A stretch of 53,629 nt of DNA from Cyanobacteria bacterium UBA6984 (GTDB lineage: Bacteria > Cyanobacteriota > Vampirovibrionia > Gastranaerophilales > Gastranaerophilaceae), in the NCBI GenBank assembly GCA_002450015.1, contig DJYG01000054.1:1-53629 (forward strand). Direction: 5' to 3'. The position numbers and the translations under genes are program-made. How positions within the stretch are numbered: the stretch's first letter is position 1; each line of letters starts with the position of its first letter. The notes under the pieces were generated by a model, which saw nothing but the letters and a program-made list of their open reading frames with translations, had not been told where the DNA came from and made no database searches. Positions 1-8,507 of the stretch are shown one piece after another.

Positions 1-33
1 ATTAAATTTTGAATAAAAATTAGTGTTTAATAG

Positions 34-70
34 AAAAATGAGTATTATACATTGTACAATACTCATTTTT
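34..70. terminator. Bidirectional hairpin terminator
   Basis: Perfect 13-bp inverted repeat (arms 34-46 and 58-70, 11-nt loop). The arm ends read as T-runs on both strands, so it can stop the AsmA-like gene arriving on the minus strand and anything arriving from the left on the plus strand. Seen directly; termination is inferred. Confidence 0.75.
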
Positions 71-98
71 TATTTTATTATTTTCTGTTAAGTTGTTT

Positions 99-3000
99 TT
101 ATAAATCTTCAACGTTTGTATTTTTTGTTTCTTGCATTTGTTCAATTAATTTTTGAGTTTCTTGTTTTTTTTCTTCTTCTTGTTTTTTCTCTTTTTTAAA
201 GAAAATATTTTTTATTTTTGAAGATGTTTTTTCTTCTTCTATTTGTTTGGCTTCCATGTCAGCGACTGTTGCATCAAGTGAATCAGGTTCAGGAAGTGTT
301 TCTACAAACGCTTCTGCTGAATCTATTTGAGATTGAAGTGCTAACCATTTAAATGATTTTACAAGTGTCATTGGTTTGTTAACATCACCCCTTACGACAA
401 CTTGAAAATTAGTTGCATTGAGATTATCAGTTTTGGTGTCAAATGCAGGTATTGTATCGAGTTCTTGTTTGGTAACCGGTTCTGTAAATATTGTGAATAA
501 TTTTGCAGAAGCTACATTAAGCCCCGGAGTTACTTTAACCAAGTTTACAGGATTTACGTTAGCTATTGGACCAAGAACATTTGAAATCATTGATGCTAAG
601 CGTCCTCTTACTTTCATATCTGCAGTATTTTTTAATAAATTATAGTCACCTGCAATATGCATAGTTAAAACATTTCCGTCAGAAGTTATCGGATTTAATG
701 ATGTAATTCCGTCTTTAAACATTATTGTACCTTTTAATTCTTTATAATGCGTTGTATCTATTGATGTCAAGCCGTTTAAAATTCCTCCAATAGCTGTTTG
801 GAAAAATTGTGATTCTCTAATATTTTCAGCAAGAATTAAATTCTCAATTTTACCAAAAGGTCCAAATTGACCATCTTTTATTGAAAAATTAATTTTGCCC
901 AGCAATGATGACATTTGCTCGTTAAAGTCTTGCGCTCCTGTATTTATTGATAAAGCTGTGTCAAACGTCATTTTGCCTGTAAGGGCATCTTTTAAGTTTG
1001 CAGCGTCTAAAAACATTTTTTCTGTATTTATATTATTTCCATTAATCTCGATTTTTAATAAGTTGTTTAACAAATTCATGGTTATTCTGCCGTTCATGTT
1101 GCCATCAAAAGCCTTTGTTCTTAGATTATTTATGTAAAAATTGTTATGATAAAGAACTATTCCGGCTGTTGTATTTTGTAAATGGATATTTCCAGTTTTT
1201 ATGTGTTTTAAGTTTATAGAACTGTTACGTACAGAAATAGGTATATTTGTTGGCTCTGAAGCTTGAGAATTACCGGATGGAATTATTCTGGAAGCTGCCG
1301 TTGAAACCATCATTAATTTATCTAAATCAATATTGTTAGAATTAATGCGTAAATCTGTTATATGCATTATATCAGAAGGTTCTAAAGATAATTCCAGTTG
1401 TGAGGATATGTCAGAATTATTTAAAATTACATTTTTAGCATTTATATTCAAATGTTTACCCCTGAAATCAAGTGCTAAATTTTCCATTGTTGTTAATAAA
1501 TCTTTTATATATAAATTTTTGACATTAAATTTGCCTCGCATTCTTGGGGAATTTGAATTACCATAAATATGTATTTTTCCGTCAAGTTTAAATCCGGCAT
1601 CTCTAAATCCGCAAAGTTTAGCTTCTAATTCTTTTGGAATATCAACTCTTATAACATTAATGAACGGTGTTCCGTTTAGATTTGTTACTGTACCGTTTAT
1701 ACTTGCTATTTCGTTTAATTTTTCAATAGTATTTCCTTCTTCATCAACTGTTGTTGATAGCGTATATAAACCTGTTTCTTTTATTTTTAATCTATCACCT
1801 TTAAAATCTACTTTGGCTTGAAGGACAGTATCTTTACCATAAGCTTGTTTTAAAGTTACCGGTGTAATATGGTTGTTTGAATTCGCAAGTAGTCTTAACA
1901 CAAGGTTTTGACGTTTAGTATCGCCATTTACGTTTAATATTACTGGAATTTGACCTTTTGCTTCAATAAATGGTGCAGCTTGCACTCCTGCAAATTTTTT
2001 CAAATCTTCTGAAATAAGGCTTCCTTTTCCGTTAATAATAAATATCGGTTCTTTTTTGTCAGAATCTACCAAGCCGTCAAACGTAACTTTTGAAGTATTA
2101 TTTATGAGCAAATCTGTAGGGTGAAGAACAAGTTTTGTCCCATCTATGCTTATTTTTAAAACGTTGTCTTTTATTGTTGAATTTGTTTGCGGTAACAAAA
2201 CGGTTAAACCTTTATTTACTATATCAATTGTATTTATATTTTGTTTTAAGTTAGTATTAATAGAAACCTCTATATCATCATTTATAACTTTGAATGAATT
2301 TGATTTTTCATTCATTTTAAAGCCACTTAAAGCTACTTTAGCTTTGCAAATAACTTCATTTAATTTACCTGAAATTTTTGCATTTAAACTTAAATTGCCA
2401 TTTGTGATACTAATACTTTTCTTTACATCATTAGGTGCAAAAGCTCTATATAGGCCTGCAACAGGGACTCTATCCGCAAAAATATTTACATCAGCAATAG
2501 ATTTTTCATTTATAGAACCTTTTGCCTTTAATATTGCATTATTAATATATACATAAGAATCTTTTATGTCTAAATTATTGTTGTCCAAAATTAAATTAAT
2601 ATTTGCTTTTGTGATACCTAAATTAATATTTTTATTTATTACTCCGCCATTTCTGACAATAATTTTACCGTTTGAAACAAGCTTTTTAAGGTTTGTATTT
2701 AAGCTTGCATTAGCTTCTAAATATCCCGCACCTTTAATCAAATGTAAATCATTTTTTATATGAAGTGAATCAAGATATGCCTTTGCAAGAGTTATTAAAT
2801 CCTGAAAATAAATTTTATCTGTTTTCAAAGTCATATCCAATTTTTTATGTTTTCCGTAATTAAAAATACCATTCAATGCAATATTTTTGTCTTTTGCAAC
2901 TGAAATTATTGTATCAATGTCGCCTTTTGTGCCATTAAATTTTCCATGAAAATAGCATTCAGGCAAATTATAGTCAGCAAGGCGCAATGTCGTATTGTCA

Positions 3001-3854
3001 ATGTTTAAAAATCCGTTTAGTTTTATCAGACCATTCTTTTCTCTGATTTTTAATTTAGTCGAAATATTAGATTTTAAGTCGTATTCTCTATATGCGAGTA
3101 CAGGATTTATAAACGGAAGTTCTATTCTTTCCGGTTTATCATCTTCCGCATCCAGTTTTTCTGTTGGAGGAATAAACGAGTTTATATCAATATCTGCGGT
3201 TATATTTTTTGCTTCATCACTGTAAAATTCAGCATTTGTTTTTGCTTTGAATATTTTCCCGTTTAAATATGCTAATTTTAAGCATTCGCCTTTAAGTTCA
3301 AGATTATGTCCTGATTTTGTATCTGAAATTTTTATATCATAATTATTAATTTTTACATTCGGAACTTTTATTCTAATAATTGAAGTGTCAAAAGGTGTTT
3401 CTGTGACAACGGCTTTATCTTCAGTGATATTTTCTTCTTGCTTTTGCAATAACTGTTCAACTAGCATCAATATTTTAAATTGTTTTCCGTCAACAATTGT
3501 AAAATTTAACTTTGGATTATTTAATTCTGCTGTCGAAACTTTCACCGTTAAAAGAAGCAGACTCGGTAGTGAAACTCTAAATTTTGCATTATCGGCAGAA
3601 AACAAAGTCGTTCCATCTTCAAATTTTATACTTAAATTGTCAGCTTTTATACCTGCTGATAATAGTGGAGTTGTTGTAATTTTTGCATTACTAAAATCGA
3701 CATTCAAAGGAATTTGTTCTTTAACCAGTTTTTGAACTATTGGTTTATATTGGTTTAAATCAACTGCTCTTGGCAAAACAAATAAAAAACATAAATACGC
3801 TATAAATAAAACCACGCATACAAAGCTGCCAAATATTATCCAAAATTTTTTCAT
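99..3854 (-). CDS. AsmA/TamB-like envelope protein
   Basis: A 1251-residue protein with one N-terminal membrane anchor (about residues 5-28), then an AsmA-type N-terminal region (about 30-130, including the DLNQYKP start typical of the family). A very long beta-rich, Asn/Lys-rich middle follows. About residues 950-1120 look like an AsmA C-terminal region (GQFGPFGKIENL, then a KVRGRLAS stretch). The last 80 residues are a charged Lys/Glu/Gln tail. Proteins of this group span the periplasm and are linked to lipid movement to, and assembly of, the outer membrane. That role here is inferred and fits the other diderm envelope genes in the window. GAGGTAAGGA lies just upstream of the ATG and a TATAAT is present at 3884-3889 (minus). 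Family confidence is high; the exact subfamily is not settled. Confidence 0.8.
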   Translation of the reverse strand: MKKFWIIFGSFVCVVLFIAYLCFLFVLPRAVDLNQYKPIVQKLVKEQIPLNVDFSNAKITTTPLLSAGIKADNLSIKFEDGTTLFSADNAKFRVSLPSLLLLTVKVSTAELNNPKLNFTIVDGKQFKILMLVEQLLQKQEENITEDKAVVTETPFDTSIIRIKVPNVKINNYDIKISDTKSGHNLELKGECLKLAYLNGKIFKAKTNAEFYSDEAKNITADIDINSFIPPTEKLDAEDDKPERIELPFINPVLAYREYDLKSNISTKLKIREKNGLIKLNGFLNIDNTTLRLADYNLPECYFHGKFNGTKGDIDTIISVAKDKNIALNGIFNYGKHKKLDMTLKTDKIYFQDLITLAKAYLDSLHIKNDLHLIKGAGYLEANASLNTNLKKLVSNGKIIVRNGGVINKNINLGITKANINLILDNNNLDIKDSYVYINNAILKAKGSINEKSIADVNIFADRVPVAGLYRAFAPNDVKKSISITNGNLSLNAKISGKLNEVICKAKVALSGFKMNEKSNSFKVINDDIEVSINTNLKQNINTIDIVNKGLTVLLPQTNSTIKDNVLKISIDGTKLVLHPTDLLINNTSKVTFDGLVDSDKKEPIFIINGKGSLISEDLKKFAGVQAAPFIEAKGQIPVILNVNGDTKRQNLVLRLLANSNNHITPVTLKQAYGKDTVLQAKVDFKGDRLKIKETGLYTLSTTVDEEGNTIEKLNEIASINGTVTNLNGTPFINVIRVDIPKELEAKLCGFRDAGFKLDGKIHIYGNSNSPRMRGKFNVKNLYIKDLLTTMENLALDFRGKHLNINAKNVILNNSDISSQLELSLEPSDIMHITDLRINSNNIDLDKLMMVSTAASRIIPSGNSQASEPTNIPISVRNSSINLKHIKTGNIHLQNTTAGIVLYHNNFYINNLRTKAFDGNMNGRITMNLLNNLLKIEINGNNINTEKMFLDAANLKDALTGKMTFDTALSINTGAQDFNEQMSSLLGKINFSIKDGQFGPFGKIENLILAENIRESQFFQTAIGGILNGLTSIDTTHYKELKGTIMFKDGITSLNPITSDGNVLTMHIAGDYNLLKNTADMKVRGRLASMISNVLGPIANVNPVNLVKVTPGLNVASAKLFTIFTEPVTKQELDTIPAFDTKTDNLNATNFQVVVRGDVNKPMTLVKSFKWLALQSQIDSAEAFVETLPEPDSLDATVADMEAKQIEEEKTSSKIKNIFFKKEKKQEEEKKQETQKLIEQMQETKNTNVEDL

Positions 3855-3893
3855 TATTCCTTACCTCACAAATCTACAAAAATATTATATATC

Positions 3894-3928
3894 AAAAGTC
3901 ATAAAACAATTAATGTTTTATGACTTTT
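3894..3928. terminator. Hairpin terminator between 3950 gene and AsmA-like gene
   Basis: Perfect 14-bp inverted repeat (arms 3894-3907 and 3915-3928, 7-nt loop) with T-rich arm ends. It lies downstream of the minus-strand gene ending at 3950 and upstream of the AsmA-like gene, so the two are probably separate transcription units. Confidence 0.65.
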
Positions 3929-3949
3929 TATTCTGTATCTTTACCAAAA

Positions 3950-4588
3950 TTAAATTCCAAGTGCCATTCTGTTTAACATTGCAATCATTTCTTGACCGGC
4001 AAACATTGCAGTTGTTGCTTGTTCTAATTTATCGACTCTATCTTTTATATCTTTAAATTCGGTTTGTATTGTTTCAGGTTTATCTTTAATTTCAGCGCCT
4101 GTTGAAATTTTAACACCTCTTTGTATATTATCAAACTGAGCTGTAGCGTTTTTATTTGATTGCGCAGCTGCCGCAGTTGTAAATTCTTTAATAGTAACAT
4201 CAAATTTGTTAACAATATCTTTTAATGTACCAATTGTTTTTACATCTATACCTAATTTTTCACCTAAAGTTTTAATATCATCATTTAATTGTTTCATATC
4301 AACGTTAGGATTTGCAATATTCAGTTGTTGAAATTGATTTGATTTAGATTCTTTATTTTGGGCCGGTTGTGTTTCTTGTATGTCTTGTGTTTTTTCTACT
4401 TTTTGCTCTTTTTCTGCTTGAGCTATTAATTTTTGAGCTTCAGCATTATTTTGAACTTTTGACGGATCAATGCCTAATTGTATTAATTTTCTAATTAATT
4501 CTTCACTTAGTCTGTTTTCACAAAAATGAAACGAACTTACATACGAAGTCATATTACTATTAACACTTGAAATTCCATATAATCCCAT
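3950..4588 (-). CDS. Unrecognised protein with helical C-terminal half
   Basis: About 212 residues; I do not recognise a family. The N-terminus (MGLYGISSV, then Ser/Asn-rich) has no signal peptide. A region about 60-85 is rich in Gln, Glu and Lys. The C-terminal half looks helical (KDIKDRVDKLEQATTAMFAGQEMIAML) and could be a short coiled coil. The frame opens at an ATG at 4597, but AAAGG would then abut that codon. Using the ATG at 4588 leaves AAAGG about 9 nt upstream, so I chose 4588. The leader resembles that of the small gene at 23458 (see findings). Flanking terminators make it monocistronic. It could be a secreted or structural accessory protein, but nothing in the sequence proves this. 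Confidence 0.7.
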   Translation of the reverse strand: MGLYGISSVNSNMTSYVSSFHFCENRLSEELIRKLIQLGIDPSKVQNNAEAQKLIAQAEKEQKVEKTQDIQETQPAQNKESKSNQFQQLNIANPNVDMKQLNDDIKTLGEKLGIDVKTIGTLKDIVNKFDVTIKEFTTAAAAQSNKNATAQFDNIQRGVKISTGAEIKDKPETIQTEFKDIKDRVDKLEQATTAMFAGQEMIAMLNRMALGI

Positions 4589-4670
4589 AACACACATCCT
4601 TTATTCCCATTAAAGACATGTTATTTATCGGATATTTAGTTAAAAACTTTAGGTTATGTAAACAAATATT

Positions 4671-4705
4671 AAAAAAAGCGTGCTTGTAAAAAACAAGCAC
4701 GCTTT
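4671..4705 (-). terminator. Rho-independent terminator of debranching enzyme gene
   Basis: Strong 12-bp stem (arms 4675-4686 and 4694-4705, 7-nt loop), GC-rich in its core (GCGTGCTTG). On the minus strand it is followed by seven T residues (4671-4677). Sits 17 bp after the stop of the gene at 4722-6929. Confidence 0.88.
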
Positions 4706-4721
4706 AGTGATAATTTTATTA

Positions 4722-6929
4722 TTATTCAAAATGAGCAACATCTTGAACTTTTGCGTAAGTTCTTAAAACTTCAGCTACTGACCAAGCTTGATTTGCAGTC
4801 CCTTTAGAATGGAAATCTCCTGTTGCATCAAATATTTCAGCTATACCACCAACGCAGCATCCGCTATCAGCGTGCGCAGGCACTTTACCTGACATGTGGT
4901 CTAAAAGTGGAGTTATGAAACCTACAACCTTTTCTTTAGCTTCTTTTGTATTGCCATAAGCATTTAAATATGCATCACAGAACGGACCTATTTGCCAAGA
5001 CCATACAGTACCTTGGTGATATACTGCATCACGAGTGTCGCCATTTCCATTCGGATAGTATGGAGCGTAACCATCTTCACCTTCTGCTAATGATTTTAAA
5101 CCATACGGAGTTAATAATTTATCCTGAACAGTTTTAACAATACTTTTTTGAGTTTCTTTATCAAATGCACTGTGAGTTAATGAAGCTGCGATAATTTGAT
5201 TTGGTCTAACTTGTTTGCCTCTATTTGCTCTATACTCAGGGTTGTTTGGAGTATCAATCAAGTCGTATAATCCACCTTTAGGATTAATGAATTTTTGCAT
5301 ACTTCCTTTTACAACATCTGCAAGTTCTGTATATTTTTTAGCTTCATCTTTTTCGCCGAATTTTTCAGCTAAATTAGCCATAATTCTTAATCCGTTGTAC
5401 CATAAAGCATTAATTTCAACTGCTTTACCGTCACGAGGTGTGTATGGATGAGATTTTCTTGCATTTGGATCCCATTTTGCAGAATCCATCCAAGTTAATT
5501 GACCATCATCAGCAGTAATCAAACCATCTTTATCCATACCGATACCGCTGTTACCGTCACCCACAGGAAGTTTTCCTTGACCTTTAGATACAATTCCTTT
5601 CATTAGCGGATTTTGTTGTTCTAGTTCTTCTGCTGTTAATCTGCCATACATGTGGTGCTTTACAACATCTTTTAACGCACTGTATTGTTCTTTTACGAAC
5701 TTCATATCCGCTTTGTCACCTGCTGCTTGTGTATATTGGTCTAAAGCATTGAACCACCACATTGAAGCATCAAGTGTGTTGTATCCCGGTCTATCATTTG
5801 CACCTTCAGGGAAGTTATTTGGCAACATACCATTATTAGCATATTTTGCAAATGAAGTTAAAATAGATTTTGCATCATCAAAACGTTTTGTTGTAAGAGT
5901 TAACCCAGGTAATGCAATCATTGTGTCACGTCCCCAGTCGTTAAACCAATGGTAGCCTGCCATGATTGTTTTTCCGTTAATTGAATTTCTATGAACAACA
6001 AATTGATCTGCTGCACGTTGCAAATTGTCTATTGTTTTGCTTCTTGGTAAACCTGATTGTTTATATAAACCTTCAAGTCGGTCTTGTTTTTTTGCAACTT
6101 CTTTGTCTATGCTAACTTCTCTGTTTACAGGTGATGTTGCTGCCATAAATGAGAAGGTTTCACCCGGTTTTAAGGTTACTTCAAGTTCCAATGGTTGATA
6201 TACACCATCTTCTTTTTGTTGAAGACCTCTGTCAGCTTCTCTTTGATAGTAATAATCATTATAGAAATGACCTTTATCATTAACTTTTACAGGTTTTGAC
6301 CATGCTAAATATGTTGGTTCAACATTATTATCCCATCGTTTTGCGTTTACAACCGCACCTTTTGGTCCTCTTGAATAATACCATTCTTTAACACCGTTGT
6401 GTCCGCCGTGAATACTACGGTTATTAACAAATGGTCTTAATTTTATAGTAATTGGTTCTGAACCTTCGGGAGCATCATATTTATATCCTGTAACAACTTC
6501 AGGATTACCAACTTTTTCTGGCATAACTAGCTGTTTTTTTAGCGTCTTATTTTCGCCTAAATCATATTCCCATGTTGGAACCGGCAATGTTGTAAAATCT
6601 TTAATTCCAACCATTTCGTCTTTTTGATAGCCTTCTTTCATTCCACCATAAGAAACATTTGAAATTTTAAGATTTTTTCCGCCAACAGAAACTTCATCAT
6701 CTATTCTTTGCAAGATAATGTTTCTTTCCACTGGGGCATTTTTTGAAGATGCTAAAAGACCGTGATATACACGCGAATTAATACCATCTACTGTGGCTGA
6801 TGCGTATGAACCATCTCCTGATGTTTCCAACCATTCCATTTTTTCTAAATTTTTTCTTTTAATTGGATTTGTTTGATTAGCCGTAAAAGAAAAATAAAGC
6901 GGCTTAAATGTGTTAAAAAGTGTTTTCAT
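4722..6929 (-). CDS. Glycogen debranching enzyme (amylo-alpha-1,6-glucosidase type)
   Basis: A 735-residue protein that hydrolyses alpha-1,6 branches of glycogen-like glucan. The N-terminal part (about 25-270; WLETSGDGSYASATVDG and YHGLLAS) matches the N-terminal domain of archaeal/bacterial-type debranching enzymes. The C-terminal part (about 300-725) is an (alpha/alpha)6 barrel of the GDE_C/GH133 kind. It includes GRDTMIALPGL, NTLDASMWWF (candidate catalytic Asp region), a TADDGQLTWMD segment and YHQGTVWSWQIGPF near the end. There is no signal peptide, so it should be cytosolic. No clear Shine-Dalgarno precedes the ATG. It lies downstream of trxB and is about 1.6 kb from pgi on the same strand, which fits storage-glucan and glucose-phosphate metabolism, though it probably has its own transcript. 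Confidence 0.9.
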   Translation of the reverse strand: MKTLFNTFKPLYFSFTANQTNPIKRKNLEKMEWLETSGDGSYASATVDGINSRVYHGLLASSKNAPVERNIILQRIDDEVSVGGKNLKISNVSYGGMKEGYQKDEMVGIKDFTTLPVPTWEYDLGENKTLKKQLVMPEKVGNPEVVTGYKYDAPEGSEPITIKLRPFVNNRSIHGGHNGVKEWYYSRGPKGAVVNAKRWDNNVEPTYLAWSKPVKVNDKGHFYNDYYYQREADRGLQQKEDGVYQPLELEVTLKPGETFSFMAATSPVNREVSIDKEVAKKQDRLEGLYKQSGLPRSKTIDNLQRAADQFVVHRNSINGKTIMAGYHWFNDWGRDTMIALPGLTLTTKRFDDAKSILTSFAKYANNGMLPNNFPEGANDRPGYNTLDASMWWFNALDQYTQAAGDKADMKFVKEQYSALKDVVKHHMYGRLTAEELEQQNPLMKGIVSKGQGKLPVGDGNSGIGMDKDGLITADDGQLTWMDSAKWDPNARKSHPYTPRDGKAVEINALWYNGLRIMANLAEKFGEKDEAKKYTELADVVKGSMQKFINPKGGLYDLIDTPNNPEYRANRGKQVRPNQIIAASLTHSAFDKETQKSIVKTVQDKLLTPYGLKSLAEGEDGYAPYYPNGNGDTRDAVYHQGTVWSWQIGPFCDAYLNAYGNTKEAKEKVVGFITPLLDHMSGKVPAHADSGCCVGGIAEIFDATGDFHSKGTANQAWSVAEVLRTYAKVQDVAHFE

Positions 6930-6950
6930 AATACTTAATTAAAGACCATC

Positions 6951-6984
6951 AATATTTTTTTTGCTGTCATGCAAAAAAAATATT
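6951..6984. repeat. AT-rich perfect inverted repeat between trxB and debranching enzyme gene
   Basis: 14-bp perfect arms (6951-6964 and 6971-6984) around a 6-nt spacer. Each arm ends in GC next to the loop and holds eight A or T residues. There is no T-run beyond the stem on the minus strand, so it is not a classical terminator. It may still end the trxB transcript or act as a binding site. Confidence 0.5.
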
Positions 6985-7041
6985 TACATTATTTTACAAT
7001 CGTGAAATTTACACTTTTTATTGTTTTTGAATTTAATATTG

Positions 7042-7989
7042 TTAATTATTTAAAACAGGTACTGTTTCAGTTATTTCTACGTATCTGCCTGCATATACAG
7101 CTGCTACTGCACCATCTGCGGCTGCAGTAATAACTTGTCTTAAAGGAGTTGTTCTAATATCTCCTACTGCATATACACCTTTTATATTTGTTTGCATTTT
7201 GTCGTCAGTTATAATAAATCCGTTTTCGTCTTGTTCAATTTGTCCGTTAAATTGTTCTACATTTGGTGTAAACCCAATATAAGGAAATATTCCGTTTATT
7301 GCAAGATTTTGAGTTTCTCCTGTCTTTACGTTTTCAAGTTTTGCATTTGTTACAAGTTCATTACCCTCAATTTCTTTTACAATAGTGTCGTATATAAATT
7401 CAAGTTTATTGTTTTTAAATGCGCGTTCTTGAACTATTTTATCTGCTCTTAATTCATTTCTTCTGTGTATTAAATATACTTTATTAGCAAATCTGGTTAA
7501 ATACATTGCTTCTTCAACTGCAGCGTTGCCACCGCCAACGACAGCAACTGTTTTATCCTTATAAAATGCGCCATCACAAACAGCACAATAACTTACACCT
7601 CTACCTAAAAATTCTTTTTCACCGCTAACTCCAAGTTTTTTAGCTTGTGCGCCTGTTGCAATAATTACGGCTTTGGATGTAAATTCTCCGTTTAAAGTTG
7701 TTATTGTTTTAATATCTGAGGTTAAATCAACGCTTTGTATTTCTTCCATAGGATATTTATCAATTCCGAACATATCAGCATGCTCTTCAAATTTTTCCAT
7801 CAAATCATATCCGCCGATTTTTGAAAAGCCCGGATAATTTTCTAATTCAAGGTAATTACTTGGTTGTCCACCGAACATGCTAATATCAATAATTGCGACT
7901 TTTGCTGCGCTTCTGGCTGCATATATTGCAGCGCTTAATCCTGCAGGTCCTCCACCCAAAATAATGATGTCATAGTTTTTATTTTCCAT
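7042..7989 (-). CDS. trxB: Thioredoxin reductase
   Basis: A 315-residue FAD- and NADPH-dependent disulfide reductase that regenerates reduced thioredoxin in the cytosol. Seen: N-terminal FAD fold GGGPAGLSAA (about 12-21), the redox-active CAVC in the segment YCAVCDGAFY (about 133-142), the NADPH fold GGGNAAVEEA followed by HRRNELRA, and the C-terminal FAD-binding AVGDIRTTPLRQV. Length is typical. The ATG at 7989 is preceded by GAGGAG at good spacing, and that site overlaps the TGA stop of the upstream gene (8000). The gene is therefore probably translated with the secreted hypothetical and pgi as one operon. Confidence 0.95.
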   Translation of the reverse strand: MENKNYDIIILGGGPAGLSAAIYAARSAAKVAIIDISMFGGQPSNYLELENYPGFSKIGGYDLMEKFEEHADMFGIDKYPMEEIQSVDLTSDIKTITTLNGEFTSKAVIIATGAQAKKLGVSGEKEFLGRGVSYCAVCDGAFYKDKTVAVVGGGNAAVEEAMYLTRFANKVYLIHRRNELRADKIVQERAFKNNKLEFIYDTIVKEIEGNELVTNAKLENVKTGETQNLAINGIFPYIGFTPNVEQFNGQIEQDENGFIITDDKMQTNIKGVYAVGDIRTTPLRQVITAAADGAVAAVYAGRYVEITETVPVLNN

Positions 7990-7999
7990 TGTAAACTCC

Positions 8000-8503
8000 T
8001 CAATATAGTCCTGTTCCTAAAACTTTTTTGCCTTGTATTTCATATACTGCTGTTTTTACTTCTTCATATTTTCTTCTGTATTCATCATAACGAATTGTTT
8101 TTATGGTCAATTCGTTTTTTCCGATGAATGAATCTCCGTTAAGTGTTAACCTAACAGTATCTTTTATGTTTGTACTTCCTTCTTTTTCATAGTGAGTAAA
8201 TGTTATTTCACTATCTGTAACATCCTCAAGATATATTTCTGCAACTGCTGCCGTTACAGGGTTTCTTAATTCTATGACGTTACCACTGCGTCGTAAGTTC
8301 CACAAATCTACACTTGTTTTTGCAAAAGTTTTTGGGCTGTTTGTTGATATCTGTGTGGATTGTACACTCCAAGTGCCGAAAAACTGTTTCGGCACTGCGT
8401 TAATTTTTGAAATTCCCGCTTTTAAAACTAAATTGTCTTGTGCTGAAACAGTTATCGAACTTACTAATAATAATATTAAAAATAATATAATTATTTTTTT
8501 CAT
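8000..8503 (-). CDS. Secreted hypothetical protein between pgi and trxB
   Basis: About 167 residues starting MKKIIILFLILLLVSS, a clear Sec signal peptide with likely cleavage after VSA. The mature part has a FFGTWSVQST segment, then VDLWNLRRSGNVIELRNP and a beta-rich C-terminus. I recall no named domain; the pattern suggests a small extracytoplasmic beta-barrel or sandwich. The longest frame begins inside pgi (8554). The ATG at 8503, 4 bp after the pgi stop (8508), directly opens the signal peptide and is chosen. No clear Shine-Dalgarno is visible, so expression probably depends on coupling to pgi. The TGA stop at 8000-8002 is direct evidence that TGA is read as stop. Confidence 0.75.
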   Translation of the reverse strand: MKKIIILFLILLLVSSITVSAQDNLVLKAGISKINAVPKQFFGTWSVQSTQISTNSPKTFAKTSVDLWNLRRSGNVIELRNPVTAAVAEIYLEDVTDSEITFTHYEKEGSTNIKDTVRLTLNGDSFIGKNELTIKTIRYDEYRRKYEEVKTAVYEIQGKKVLGTGLY

Positions 8504-8507
8504 TATT

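Noticed and set aside
2146..2556. 136-residue plus-strand frame inside the AsmA-like gene
   Set aside because: Antisense shadow of a strongly supported gene; hydrophobic composition arises from the complement of Asn/Lys codons; no ribosome site.
3950..4588. Type III secretion or flagellar component assignment for the small helical proteins at 3950 and 44108
   Set aside because: Helical, charged composition is suggestive only; no family motif and no secretion genes nearby.
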